Both the position numbers and the translations under genes were made by a program. A stretch of DNA of 64,000 nucleotides from contig JAQWZF010000036.1 in assembly GCA_029253585.1 (NCBI GenBank), forward strand, positions 62,001-126,000, read 5' to 3'. This DNA is from Gammaproteobacteria bacterium (GTDB lineage: Bacteria > Pseudomonadota > Gammaproteobacteria > Pseudomonadales > Pseudohongiellaceae). Of the stretch, positions 47,544 to 55,681 are shown piece after piece. Position 1 is the stretch's first letter; each line of letters begins with the position of its first letter. The notes below the pieces were generated by a model. It was not told where the DNA came from. It made no database searches and saw only the letters and a program-made list of their open reading frames with translations.

Positions 47544-49358
47544 TTAATCCTTGTGAGGGGCTATAGATTCTCTTGCCAGCGTGCCGGAGAAGTGTTTGAG
47601 CAGCTCTTGCACGTTCTCATCTTTTTCAAAATTATTTATCATCGCCGCATGCTGCTCTTCTTTGAGCCGCTGACTTAGCAGTGCGGGTGTTTCGTTCTTT
47701 GTTTCGCCAATCTCTATGTTTACCGACAGCTCGGAAGAGAAATAATCACTCAGCGCCCGTGAGATCTTTGGTAGCAATTCCTCGCTGAACACCGCGCTCT
47801 GCGAATGATCCAGCACGAAGTGTATGCTATTCGAACTCGCTAGATGAAAGTCAGAATTCGCCAAAACATTCGCTGCGATGCCGCTTATCTCGAGCTGCGG
47901 ATAGACTCGCAGCCAACTTTGCTTATTGAGCGAGTCTAAGCTTATTTTTTCTGGCGTTTCGACGGCGGCGTGCTGCGCATCTAGACGAAACTTTACGGCA
48001 GACCCTGCACTATCACTCTGCACATCAACGGAGTTGCTGGCAGGTTTCGCTGAGCTTTCAACAGATCCCATTGCCTGCTCGTTGGCGCTCGATTCCCTCT
48101 CCTCTTCTGCTGCAACATCTACAGAGGACTCCAAAGCCTCTGTGCCCGGCTCCTGATTCGGCTCTACTCTATTCTTTTTTTTTTTGCTTTCCGCCGCTGC
48201 CCCCGACTCTGCCACAGTATCCGAGGGGCTCTCGCTATTCGCGTCCAGGCTAAGGATTTCTTTAGGCTCAACATAGCTGGGAGAAAAGACCAGCATTCGT
48301 ATCAGCAGCATCTCGAAGGCTGTTCGCACTTCGGCAGAGAGTCGAAGGTCCTCTCGGCCCTTGATCCCCATCTGATAATACAACTGCACGTCTTCAGCGC
48401 TAATTAAGGAGGACAGCTCCAAGATCTGGGGCATATCACCATAACTATTGTCCACCGCCTTTGGCTCTATCTGAGCGATAGCTACTCGGTGAAGGGTCGA
48501 TAAGAGACTATCCAGGGTATGGCTGTAGTCGGGCGTCTGTTCTGCAATGTACCGAATTAGTTCGAGAACAGTAGAGACCGACCTGGATGCCATGGCCTTC
48601 AATAATTCGTAGACTTGTTTCTGTGGTGGCACGCCAAGCATCTCAATGACACCGTCCGTTGCAACCCTGCCTTCGCAATATGAGATGGCTTGATCTACCA
48701 GGGTCAGGGCGTCACGCATACTTCCCGATGCGGCGGCTGCAATTTGCCAGAGCGCCTCATCCTCGAACTCTAGACTCTCTTTCTCGAGCACTGAGCCTAA
48801 ATATTCCGTTATTAATTGCGGGCTTAAATTCTTTAAATTGAACTGCAGGCATCTCGATAGAATCGTAATTGGTAGTTTCTGTGGGTCGGTAGTTGCGAAG
48901 AGAAATTTGACGTGTGGAGGCGGCTCTTCCAGAGTCTTTAGCAAGGCATTGAAGCTATGGTTCGACAACATGTGCACCTCATCGATGAGGTATACCTTGA
49001 AGCGCCCTCTGCTCGGCGCGTACTGCACATTATCGAGAAGCTCGCGGGTATCTTCGACCTTTGTTCGCGAAGCCGCATCGACCTCTATCAAGTCGATGAA
49101 CCGTCCCTCGTTAATCTCCTTACAAGAATCACACTTTCCACAGGGAACCGAGCTAACCCCTTCCTCGCAATTCAGGCATTTTGCCAATATTCGAGCGAGC
49201 GTGGTTTTCCCCACTCCACGCGTACCGGTGAAGAGATACGCATGATGCAGACGCTCATTATCTAGAGCATTGATCAATGATTTGAGAACATGAGCCTGTC
49301 CAGCCACTTCGGAGAAGTTGCTTGGTCGCCATTTGCGGGCTAGGACTTGGTAGCTCAT
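47544..49358 (-). CDS. dnaX: DNA polymerase III tau/gamma subunits
   Basis: The full product (tau) has 604 residues. MSYQVLARKWRPSNF starts the clamp-loader AAA+ module, with Walker A GTRGVGKTT, a zinc site (CLNCEEGVSSVPCGKCDSC), YLIDEVHMLS and sensor TTDPQKLP. The C-terminal half is variable, then comes a tau-specific domain. ATG 49358 is chosen; a longer frame reading up to 49466 runs into 4.5S RNA. Codons 392-395 are AAA AAA AAA AAG: a -1 shift there gives Glu then stop, yielding a 396-residue gamma form as in E. coli. Confidence 0.97.
   Translation of the reverse strand: MSYQVLARKWRPSNFSEVAGQAHVLKSLINALDNERLHHAYLFTGTRGVGKTTLARILAKCLNCEEGVSSVPCGKCDSCKEINEGRFIDLIEVDAASRTKVEDTRELLDNVQYAPSRGRFKVYLIDEVHMLSNHSFNALLKTLEEPPPHVKFLFATTDPQKLPITILSRCLQFNLKNLSPQLITEYLGSVLEKESLEFEDEALWQIAAAASGSMRDALTLVDQAISYCEGRVATDGVIEMLGVPPQKQVYELLKAMASRSVSTVLELIRYIAEQTPDYSHTLDSLLSTLHRVAIAQIEPKAVDNSYGDMPQILELSSLISAEDVQLYYQMGIKGREDLRLSAEVRTAFEMLLIRMLVFSPSYVEPKEILSLDANSESPSDTVAESGAAAESKKKKNRVEPNQEPGTEALESSVDVAAEEERESSANEQAMGSVESSAKPASNSVDVQSDSAGSAVKFRLDAQHAAVETPEKISLDSLNKQSWLRVYPQLEISGIAANVLANSDFHLASSNSIHFVLDHSQSAVFSEELLPKISRALSDYFSSELSVNIEIGETKNETPALLSQRLKEEQHAAMINNFEKDENVQELLKHFSGTLARESIAPHKD
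48169..48185 (-). promoter_or_regulatory. Programmed -1 frameshift site in dnaX (gamma production)
   Basis: Eleven A followed by G (minus strand 48185 to 48174) contain the slippery A-AAA-AAG heptamer. In the -1 frame the next codons are GAA TAG (48174-48169), so the shifted product ends Lys-Glu, exactly the E. coli gamma ending. A G-rich stretch lies upstream. Whether ribosomal slippage or polymerase slippage on the 11-A run is used cannot be told. Confidence 0.75.
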
Positions 49359-49435
49359 TGGATTTCTTCGTTGAAAAACTGTCTGATATGACAATCGATG
49401 ACAGCGATATTTACTCTTTTGAGAATTTGATTGGA

Positions 49436-49547
49436 GGCAGCTCTTGCCAGCCACACCGCGGCACATGAGTCAGTTACTACCGTTGCTCCCTTCCGGGCCT
49501 GGCGGGGTTTATAACTTATCATTGCGTGGGGACCGACAAGAGTTACC
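49436..49547 (-). ncRNA. ffs: 4.5S signal recognition particle RNA
   Basis: About 112 bases on the minus strand. The conserved SRP core GGCCCGGAAGGGAGCA, with the GGAA tetraloop, lies in the middle, and CTCTTG near the 5' end pairs with CAAGAG near the 3' end. It binds Ffh to target membrane proteins. A TATTAT at 49555-49560 sits 7 bases before the 5' end, supporting the start. It is just upstream of dnaX, as in many gammaproteobacteria. Confidence 0.93.
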
Positions 49548-49554
49548 AGATCTC

Positions 49555-49560
49555 ATAATA
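49555..49560 (-). promoter_or_regulatory. -10 element of the 4.5S RNA promoter
   Basis: Minus-strand TATTAT places transcription start at about 49547-49548, which matches the first paired base of 4.5S RNA. A clear -35 element is not seen at the right distance (the sequence there is close to ACTGTA). Confidence 0.55.
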
Positions 49561-49643
49561 CCATAGACGGCGGGGGATACAGTGCCCCAATAGCAGAAAA
49601 TCTTTGCCGATTCACAGTTATTACTACACCCCATCCCAGTTAG

Positions 49644-51539
49644 CTAAGGAAGAGACAGAGTTAGAACTCTGGCATCCCGGCCGCCGCCAAGGGCAATAGA
49701 GATATATTGCTTGCCGTCCACCGAATAAGTCATAGGAGTAGCCTGTGGCGGCAACGGCAGGTCCATCTCATGCACGACCTCGCCATTAGCCTTGTCAAAG
49801 GCTCTTAACACACTGCGCCCATTGTCCGATTGCGCGATAAACAGCAGAGTCTTGGTGAGCACAGGGCCTGTCCTGCTTGGCCCGCCTACGGGGCCGGGAT
49901 CCAATATACCCATATCGATGATCTTCTGCCTGATACCCTCACCATGGGCAACCATCCATTCATGTTCGCCCGTATTCAAATCGATTGCCGTTATGCGGCC
50001 ATAGGGCGGCTTGGTCAGGGGCAGCCCTTGAGGTCCACCTACGTTAGTCGCCCCGCCCCGGGTGTAGACTAGGTTAGATTGCTCAGGGTCAACCTCAACA
50101 AGCTGCACAACGATAGGGATAGTTGTCGATGGCACATAGAACAAGCCCGTATCCGGGTCGAAAGAAGCGCCTGTCCACCAACCACCACCACCCCAACCAG
50201 GCATGTTAATGGTGCCGCGCAGCGATGGCGGGGTAAACACGGGTCCGTAGTCGAAACGCTCGATCAGCTGCAGCGCTTCCTGTCGCAGTTCTGGCGTGAA
50301 ATCGATTAACGTCTCATCGGAGATCCCCTGAACGGCGAAAGCCGCAGGCTTGGTCGGAAATGGTTGCGTCGGTGATAAGGATTCACCCGGAACCGTACTC
50401 TGCGGAACAGCCCGTTCCTCTATAGGCCATACAGGCTCTCCGCTTACTCTATCGAACACATAGGTAAAGCCCTGCTTGGATATCTGCGCAATCGCCTTAA
50501 TATCACGCCCATCCACAGTAATATCGACGAGAGTAGGCGCTGCTGGCAGGTCATAGTCCCAGACCCCATGGTGCACCATCTGAAAATGCCACAGCCTCTC
50601 CCCCGTGCTTGCTCTCACAGCAACCAGAGATTCTGCAAAAAGATTATCGCCTTTTCGAAGAGCACCATACCAGTCGTTCGTTGGTGTTCCGATTGGAATA
50701 TAGGCTATATCCAATTCGTCATCGGCACTCATAATGGTCCAGGAGTTGGTATTGCCGGTATATTCCCAGGACCCATCTTCCCAAGTGTCATTTCCAAACT
50801 CACCCGCTTGCGGGATTGTATGGAACACCCATTCGATCTCGCCCGTATCTGGATTAAACCCACGCACATGACCGGGAGGCATTTCCTTGTTGCTGGGCCC
50901 ATCGTTAATAATAGAGTTAACAATCACCGTGTTATTCGTAACCAACGGTGGAGAGACTACTCCGTACTGTCGTCTATCAATCTCGCGCCCCAAGCCTTCA
51001 GCCAAATCGACCTTGCCTCCATCACCGAAACTTGAATCGGGGCTGCCATCCTCGAGATTTAGCGACCAGAGATTGGAATCGTTGGTCGCGAAGAAAATAC
51101 GCTTCTTGCCTCCCCTCTCCCAATAGGCGACACCTCGGGAGTTATAACCCAAATTTGCCGGGCGCCCCGCCTGCCACGCCTGGGTATCAAACACCCATTT
51201 CTCTTCACCGCTGCGGGCATCTAACGCCACCACCCGACCGAATGACGTGGGTATGTACATAACGCCGTCTATCACTATAGGGGTAGCTTTGAAGCCAGCA
51301 GGCATCGCGCGGAAATTTTCCTCACGCACATTATTAGCAACAGTCGCGTTATCGACACTGTCCCAACTCCAGGTTGTCGTTAAACTACCCACATTGCTTG
51401 CATCGATCTGGTCCAGAGGGGAGTATTTTTGAGAACCGTTATCTCCGCCATAACTAGGCCAGTCGGCGCCATAACTACTGACAGCGACTAGAGAAAAGGC
51501 CAGTGTGATCAGCCCTTTGTGAGGAAGTAGTGCAAGCAT
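49644..51539 (-). CDS. PQQ-dependent dehydrogenase, exported
   Basis: The 631-residue protein has a signal peptide (MLALLPHKGLITLAFSLVAVSS) and the eight-bladed propeller of quinoprotein dehydrogenases: DWPSYGGDNGSQKYSPLDQI, RLWHFQMVHHGVWDYDLPA, and VARVTAID-like beta motifs ending LGGGRDARV. It resembles the glucose/quinate group rather than methanol dehydrogenase; the substrate is unknown. It oxidises an alcohol or sugar in the periplasm. No pqq biosynthesis gene or cytochrome partner is in the window. Confidence 0.88.
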   Translation of the reverse strand: MLALLPHKGLITLAFSLVAVSSYGADWPSYGGDNGSQKYSPLDQIDASNVGSLTTTWSWDSVDNATVANNVREENFRAMPAGFKATPIVIDGVMYIPTSFGRVVALDARSGEEKWVFDTQAWQAGRPANLGYNSRGVAYWERGGKKRIFFATNDSNLWSLNLEDGSPDSSFGDGGKVDLAEGLGREIDRRQYGVVSPPLVTNNTVIVNSIINDGPSNKEMPPGHVRGFNPDTGEIEWVFHTIPQAGEFGNDTWEDGSWEYTGNTNSWTIMSADDELDIAYIPIGTPTNDWYGALRKGDNLFAESLVAVRASTGERLWHFQMVHHGVWDYDLPAAPTLVDITVDGRDIKAIAQISKQGFTYVFDRVSGEPVWPIEERAVPQSTVPGESLSPTQPFPTKPAAFAVQGISDETLIDFTPELRQEALQLIERFDYGPVFTPPSLRGTINMPGWGGGGWWTGASFDPDTGLFYVPSTTIPIVVQLVEVDPEQSNLVYTRGGATNVGGPQGLPLTKPPYGRITAIDLNTGEHEWMVAHGEGIRQKIIDMGILDPGPVGGPSRTGPVLTKTLLFIAQSDNGRSVLRAFDKANGEVVHEMDLPLPPQATPMTYSVDGKQYISIALGGGRDARVLTLSLP

Positions 51540-51747
51540 AGTGCCCCCGAGACAATGAATATGAGTATGGTGAGATAGTACCTTAGGGTTTGTTTGTAGG
51601 GAAACTGTGTGTGTTTGGGGTTTCTGGGATAGGCAGGGATGGTTCGGGAGGATGGTTTTGTATTTGGCTTAGCCAAACTTAGTTGAACAAGCAGATCTTT
51701 TGGAATTATTACTTAACGAAAGCTTTGTCGCCCACTCACCATCGAAT

Positions 51748-51862
51748 CCCCTTCGGGGCGGCCTTTGGCCGTCTACGGAGCTTCGCTCCTGTGATTCTGG
51801 AATTAGCTTAGCTAATTCCCTCACCCTACGGGTAGCCTGCGGCTATCCTGCGCGCTTCGCGT
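51748..51862. repeat. Array of six short hairpins with 3-base loops
   Basis: In order: CCCC-TTC-GGGG (51748-51758), CGGCC-TTT-GGCCG (51759-51771), GGAGC-TTC-GCTCC (51777-51789), GGAATTAGC-TTA-GCTAATTCC (51799-51819), an 8-bp stem with a TGC loop (51830-51848, one G-U pair), and a small one around CGC-TTC-GCG (51853-51861). Each stem has its own sequence, so these are not copies of one repeat. The function is unknown. Confidence 0.85.
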
Positions 51863-51906
51863 TTGTCGAACCGGAGGGTTCTCACCCGACCTCACCGGCG
51901 ATAAAC

Positions 51907-51938
51907 AAAAAAAACCCGACTTATAGTCGGGTTTTTTG
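51907..51938 (-). terminator. Terminator of tRNA-Ser
   Basis: CCCGACT-TAT-AGTCGGG extended by A/T runs on both sides: AAAAAAAA before and TTTTTT after. On the minus strand the stem is followed by eight T, an ideal terminator just after tRNA-Ser. Confidence 0.9.
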
Positions 51939-51943
51939 TTTAT

Positions 51944-52031
51944 TGGCGGTGAGGGAGGGATTCGAACCCTCGAAGCCTTTCGGCTTACACACTTTCCAGG
52001 CGTGCTCCTTCGGCCACTCGGACACCTCACC
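51944..52031 (-). tRNA. tRNA-Ser (anticodon GGA)
   Basis: An 88-base class II tRNA on the minus strand with encoded CCA. The acceptor stem is GGTGAGG/CCTCACC, the anticodon loop CTGGAAA and the long variable arm AAGCCGAAAGGCTT. The T loop is TTCGAAT. GGA reads UCC and UCU codons. A terminator follows directly. Confidence 0.97.
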
Positions 52032-52041
52032 GTTGTTCTTT

Positions 52042-52071
52042 CTTCTATCTGATGCTGTGCTGCTGATGCAA
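52042..52071 (-). promoter_or_regulatory. Candidate promoter for tRNA-Ser
   Basis: Minus-strand TTGCAT (52066-52071) and TAGAAG (52042-52047) with an 18-base spacer. The start would be near 52035, a few bases before the mature 5' end. The match is moderate. Confidence 0.45.
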
Positions 52072-52119
52072 AAGCGGCGTAACCTTAGCTTACCGCTTGG
52101 TGGAATTCAAGTTAGTTGC

Positions 52120-52938
52120 CTACTGTCTAATGAGGCGACTGTTTACCGAATCGGAGGTTACCGGTGTTGTAGCTCTATACACATTGATATCCAGACCGCC
52201 GCGACGGACAAAGTTCATTCCCACGCGAAGCTCGCTAGGCTGGCATCTAAGCATAATGTCGCGAAATATCCGCTCGGCACACTCCTCGTGATAACCCTGA
52301 TGCTCACGAAATGAGATGAGATACTTTAACAGGCTCGATTCATCTATTTTCTTTCCGGTGTAGCGCAATTCCACGCTAGCCCAATCGGGTTGACCTGTAA
52401 CCGGGCAATTTGATCGAAACAAATCCGAGTAGAGAACTTCGTCATCGACATCTTCCGTGCCCAGCTCAAGCAACTGCGCGTCTGGCTGATGACTGTTTAT
52501 CTCTACATCCAGGTTATCGATGGATCTGCCTGCCCTTCCCCCCAACGGATCAACCTCTATCTCATCCAGGGCATGAAGCATTACCTTCACCTCGGATCGG
52601 CTTATCGCCGAGAGATCCTGCTCAATAAGGGAGCGAACTGCTTCGGCGCTCTTATAGCGCTCCTGATTCAGAGAATTCAGGTATAGCTTAAGAGATTTAG
52701 ACTCAACGATATTCTCGGACTCGGAATTAAAATAAAACTCACCGATCGCCACCTCCGGCTTTCCATTGACGTTCAACCAGGAAAGCTCATAGGCCTGCCA
52801 ATGATCGAGTCCATACATCAATACCTTCTTCTCTATATCGAGAAGTGAGCGACTTGCCCAGCGGGGTATTGGATAGAGCACATCTGGCTGGTATTTCTTC
52901 GGGTGCTCAGTCTGACTGCCTAGAGGATTGTCTGTCAT
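52120..52938 (-). CDS. queF: NADPH-dependent 7-cyano-7-deazaguanine reductase
   Basis: The 272-residue protein is the long, two-domain QueF of gammaproteobacteria. The catalytic cysteine is in SNCPVTGQPDWASVEL; HQGYHEECAERIF follows. It reduces preQ0 to preQ1 for queuosine in tRNA. It lies 15 bases after the ABC permease stop, leaving no room for its own preQ1 riboswitch, so it is probably read from upstream. Confidence 0.95.
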   Translation of the reverse strand: MTDNPLGSQTEHPKKYQPDVLYPIPRWASRSLLDIEKKVLMYGLDHWQAYELSWLNVNGKPEVAIGEFYFNSESENIVESKSLKLYLNSLNQERYKSAEAVRSLIEQDLSAISRSEVKVMLHALDEIEVDPLGGRAGRSIDNLDVEINSHQPDAQLLELGTEDVDDEVLYSDLFRSNCPVTGQPDWASVELRYTGKKIDESSLLKYLISFREHQGYHEECAERIFRDIMLRCQPSELRVGMNFVRRGGLDINVYRATTPVTSDSVNSRLIRQ

Positions 52939-52953
52939 AAAATAGTTGAGCGA

Positions 52954-53727
52954 CTAGCTTCTTAAGCCGGTGCCCTTGCGCAGTAACATGATGCAGGAAG
53001 AAAACAGAACCACTATGAATACAATCAGAATGAAGAATGCCCAAACGATGTCCACATCCGATGAACCTAGAATGCCATATCTGAATGTATTAACCATATA
53101 GAAAATGGGATTCAACGCAGACACTAGCTTCCAGAACGGCGGCAGCAATTCTACAGAGTAAAAAACGCCGCCCAGGTATATTAGAGGAGTGAGAACAAAC
53201 GTAGGAATAATAGAGATGTCATCGAAACTATTGGCAAATAGCGCGTTTATAAATCCGGCTAGCGCAAAAACAATTGAGGTTAATAACACTACAGAGACAG
53301 TAATAAATAAATTCTGAATCTCCAGGTCCGCAAAAAATAGTGACATCAGAGTAACTATTGTCCCTACGGCCAACCCTCGCGCCATTCCTCCCGCAATAAA
53401 GCCAGAGAGGATAATATAGTTCGGCACCGGAGATACTAACAACTCTTCTACGCTGCGCTGAAATTTATGGCTAAAGAATGAGGAAACAACATTCGAATAG
53501 GAATTCTGAATGACCGACATCATGATCAGCCCAGGCACAATAAACTCCATGTATTGAAATCCGCCCATCTCACCGATACGCCTACCCACTAGATTGCCAA
53601 ATATAACGAAGTAGAGACCGATCGTTATTGCCGGCGGCACGAGAGTCTGCACCCAGATCCTGGCGAACCGGCGAACTTCCTTAATGACTATTGTTTCAAA
53701 TGCTATGTATTTATGATTGGTCAACAC
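52954..53727 (-). CDS. ABC-2 type transporter permease (YadH-like)
   Basis: The 257-residue protein has six membrane helices and an ABC-2 membrane signature (NPIFYMVNTFRYGILGSSD). It is the permease of an exporter with the ATPase encoded 11 bases upstream. The closest known pair is YadG/YadH, whose substrate is not known. The start is GTG at 53727 with AAGGGAA upstream. Confidence 0.88.
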   Translation of the reverse strand: MLTNHKYIAFETIVIKEVRRFARIWVQTLVPPAITIGLYFVIFGNLVGRRIGEMGGFQYMEFIVPGLIMMSVIQNSYSNVVSSFFSHKFQRSVEELLVSPVPNYIILSGFIAGGMARGLAVGTIVTLMSLFFADLEIQNLFITVSVVLLTSIVFALAGFINALFANSFDDISIIPTFVLTPLIYLGGVFYSVELLPPFWKLVSALNPIFYMVNTFRYGILGSSDVDIVWAFFILIVFIVVLFSSCIMLLRKGTGLRS

Positions 53728-53738
53728 AGTGAATTCCC

Positions 53739-54662
53739 TTAGCCATTGCCTTCAAGCTTTGACATAAACAACTGCTCTAGCCGGTTTGTCTTGTTTCGCA
53801 TGCTATCGATCTTGATGTCAGCCTCACTAAATTCTGTGAATACTGAATTCACGCTCTGTCCGCCGGACACCGTAACCTCGATAATATTCTCATCGACGAT
53901 GTTAAGAACCATATTATCTTGCTTAAGGGAAAAACCTGCGGGAACCTGCGAATTCGTTTCTAGAATATAGACCTGAGAATCGAGCTCTTTAAGCAGCTTG
54001 CGCATACTTGTGTTTTCGACAATTTTGCCTTCATCGATAATCGCGATATTCCGACAAAGCTGCTCGGCCTCTTCGAGATAATGGGTCGTTAGAATAATAG
54101 TCGTGCCGTTGTCATTAATCTCTGTAAGAAACTCCCACATGGAACGCCGCAACTCTATATCGACCCCAGCCGTGGGCTCATCCAGTATGAGCAAACGCGG
54201 CTCATGAACAAGAGCTCGAGCTATCATTAGACGTCTTTTCATACCCCCCGAGAGCGATCTGGATCGCTCATCGCGCTTGTCCCACAAACCTAGTTTACGC
54301 AAATACTTCTCGCAGCGCTCGGCGGCTAGTTTACGCGGCAGACCGTAATAACCCGCCTGGGTCATAACGATGTCGCGGACTTTCTCGAACTGACTGAAGT
54401 TGACTTCCTGGGGGACGACGCCGAAATCCAGCTTGGTTTCATAGGAGTGGGTATCGACATTCTTGCCAAAAACCTCTACCGAGCCAGACGTCTTGTTAAC
54501 TAGCGTCGAGATCACACCGATAGTCGTAGATTTACCGGCGCCATTGGGCCCTAGCAGCGCGAAGAAATCTCCCTGCTCAACTTCCAAGGAGATACCCTTG
54601 AGAGCTTCAAAACCATTTGCATAGGTCTTCACTAGATTCTGAATCGAAATTGCTATTGTCAT
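53739..54662 (-). CDS. ABC transporter ATP-binding protein (YadG-like)
   Basis: The 307-residue ATPase has Walker A GPNGAGKSTTIG, signature LSGGMKRRLMIA, Walker B LLILDEPTAGVD and the switch histidine in IILTTHYLEEAEQ. It powers the following ABC-2 permease. Two 14-base direct repeats lie just upstream of the start. The substrate is unknown; drug or lipid export are common for the family. Confidence 0.9.
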   Translation of the reverse strand: MTIAISIQNLVKTYANGFEALKGISLEVEQGDFFALLGPNGAGKSTTIGVISTLVNKTSGSVEVFGKNVDTHSYETKLDFGVVPQEVNFSQFEKVRDIVMTQAGYYGLPRKLAAERCEKYLRKLGLWDKRDERSRSLSGGMKRRLMIARALVHEPRLLILDEPTAGVDIELRRSMWEFLTEINDNGTTIILTTHYLEEAEQLCRNIAIIDEGKIVENTSMRKLLKELDSQVYILETNSQVPAGFSLKQDNMVLNIVDENIIEVTVSGGQSVNSVFTEFSEADIKIDSMRNKTNRLEQLFMSKLEGNG

Positions 54663-54684
54663 CTTATAGGGTCTTCGTATCTCT

Positions 54685-54715
54685 TAATGTAGTTGCGCTA
54701 ATAATGTAGGTGCGC
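54685..54715. repeat. Two 14-base direct repeats upstream of the ABC exporter
   Basis: TAATGTAGTTGCGC (54685-54698) and TAATGTAGGTGCGC (54702-54715) differ at one base and lie 17 bases apart, 23-53 bases before the start codon. The spacing of about one and a half helix turns could suit a regulator, but this is only a suggestion. Confidence 0.55.
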
Positions 54716-54840
54716 CGATTCCTGCTGGAGTATGTCGATTGTTAAAACGATTGGCAACTAGGCGGCTGTGCCACATGCCCTACTCTATCGATAGGCGGTC
54801 TGGCGGCAGCAGGCAGAGAAAGTGATATTTCAGAAACAGA

Positions 54841-54864
54841 AAAGCCCGGCGTGAGCCGGGCTTT
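54841..54864 (-). terminator. Terminator of tRNA-Glu
   Basis: AAAGCCCGGC-GTGA-GCCGGGCTTT, a perfect 10-bp stem. On the minus strand it is followed by TTTTCTG. It lies 6 bases after the tRNA 3' end. Confidence 0.85.
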
Positions 54865-54870
54865 AAGTGT

Positions 54871-54946
<76 letters not shown>

Positions 54947-55333
54947 TTGGACTTTCTGTGCTGCTATCTCAAGCAGCGGGGGATTCTAAGAAGCTTGGCC
55001 TGATCAGTCAAGTGCAAAGCCCTAATATTCGGTATATTTATGCCATTCTTCATCGATTTGCTCTAACCGCATCTATTACTGGCCAATTCCAGGATGCCTA
55101 AGCACATTCGGGCGGGAAAACCAACTCGGGCGAGGAACAACTTATCCCCCAAATAGCAGCATCTTGACCGCAAAATTGGACTATGCCATTCTCAACTATG
55201 GCTCTGTCTGGTTCCACGAGACTGAAAAACAGCATGAACTTACAGACCTGCTCGAATCGGCCGATGCATTCAGGGTGCCGATAAGAATAAAGCCTGCAAA
55301 ATAGAGGCTGTTGGGGATACTAGGAAACCAACC
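54947..55333. other. 387-bp gap between tRNA-Glu and the small coiled-coil gene
   Basis: It holds the tRNA-Glu promoter (54983-55011) and a small leader hairpin (GCTGCT/AGCAGC, 54959-54976). From about 55020 to 55333 nothing else can be supported; the reading frame on the minus strand at 55196-55414 has no recognisable product. Confidence 0.6.
54983..55011 (-). promoter_or_regulatory. Promoter for tRNA-Glu
   Basis: Minus-strand TTGACT (55006-55011) and TAGAAT (54983-54988) with a 17-base spacer and a C-rich discriminator after the -10, as in stable-RNA promoters. Confidence 0.8.
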
Positions 55334-55591
55334 ATGAACGATAAGCGTCAGAAGCAAACTGATGATGCTGGTGTAAGCATTGATCAAAAATTGATCGAAG
55401 AAGGCACTGCTCAACTCAATAGCGAGATTCAGGTCTTAGAGGCTTGGCTTTCGGAGCTTGACTCATCAGATCAAGAGAACTCAGAAGTGCTAGCCGCCAG
55501 AAAGTCGTATAACGATATGCTCAGCAGCCGTAAGGAGATGCTCAGCACCCTGGCAAAACAGGCAAAACTGCAGCCCGTAGTTCGCAGCTAG
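55334..55591 (+). CDS. Small helical protein of unknown function
   Basis: The 85-residue protein is hydrophilic and mostly helical, with a probable coiled coil over residues 20-75 (LIEEGTAQLNSEIQVLEAWL, MLSSRKEMLSTLAKQAKL). The ATG has TAGGA 8-9 bases upstream. No family is recognised. It precedes the dUTPase by 30 bases and may be in its operon. Confidence 0.6.
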   Translation: MNDKRQKQTDDAGVSIDQKLIEEGTAQLNSEIQVLEAWLSELDSSDQENSEVLAARKSYNDMLSSRKEMLSTLAKQAKLQPVVRS

Positions 55592-55642
55592 GCACAGACC
55601 CTACTAGCGATCCATGCGAGAATGCCCCGCTCGCCACTAATT

Positions 55643-55678
55643 AGCCCAAGAACCCACTTTAGCCCAAGAACTCACTTT
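55643..55678 (+). repeat. 18-bp tandem duplication before the dUTPase start
   Basis: AGCCCAAGAACCCACTTT (55643-55660) is repeated at 55661-55678 with one change. It ends 3 bases before the preferred ATG at 55682. If the longer frame from 55622 is used, it encodes SPRTHF twice. Confidence 0.85.
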
Positions 55679-55681
55679 CCC

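Larger units (their letters stand above)
51540..51943. other. 404-bp gap with a hairpin cluster
   Basis: No gene is convincing. The part 51748-51870 is a run of short hairpins with 3-base loops, and 51907-51938 is the tRNA-Ser terminator. The first 120 bases should hold the promoter of the PQQ dehydrogenase on the minus strand, but no clear signal is seen. Confidence 0.6.

Noticed and set aside
49359-49466. N-terminal extension of dnaX
   Set aside because: It runs into 4.5S RNA and lacks family support; MSYQVLARKWRP at 49358 is the conserved start.
51700-52314. Plus-strand frame of 204 codons crossing tRNA-Ser and the hairpins
   Set aside because: It reads through a tRNA antisense and the hairpin row; such frames near tRNA genes are known artefacts.
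52939-52953. preQ1 riboswitch for queF
   Set aside because: Only 15 bases separate queF from the ABC permease; no room for it.
55196-55414. Minus-strand frame of 72 codons with membrane-like residues
   Set aside because: It overlaps the start of the small coiled-coil gene antisense, has no family match and no ribosome site.
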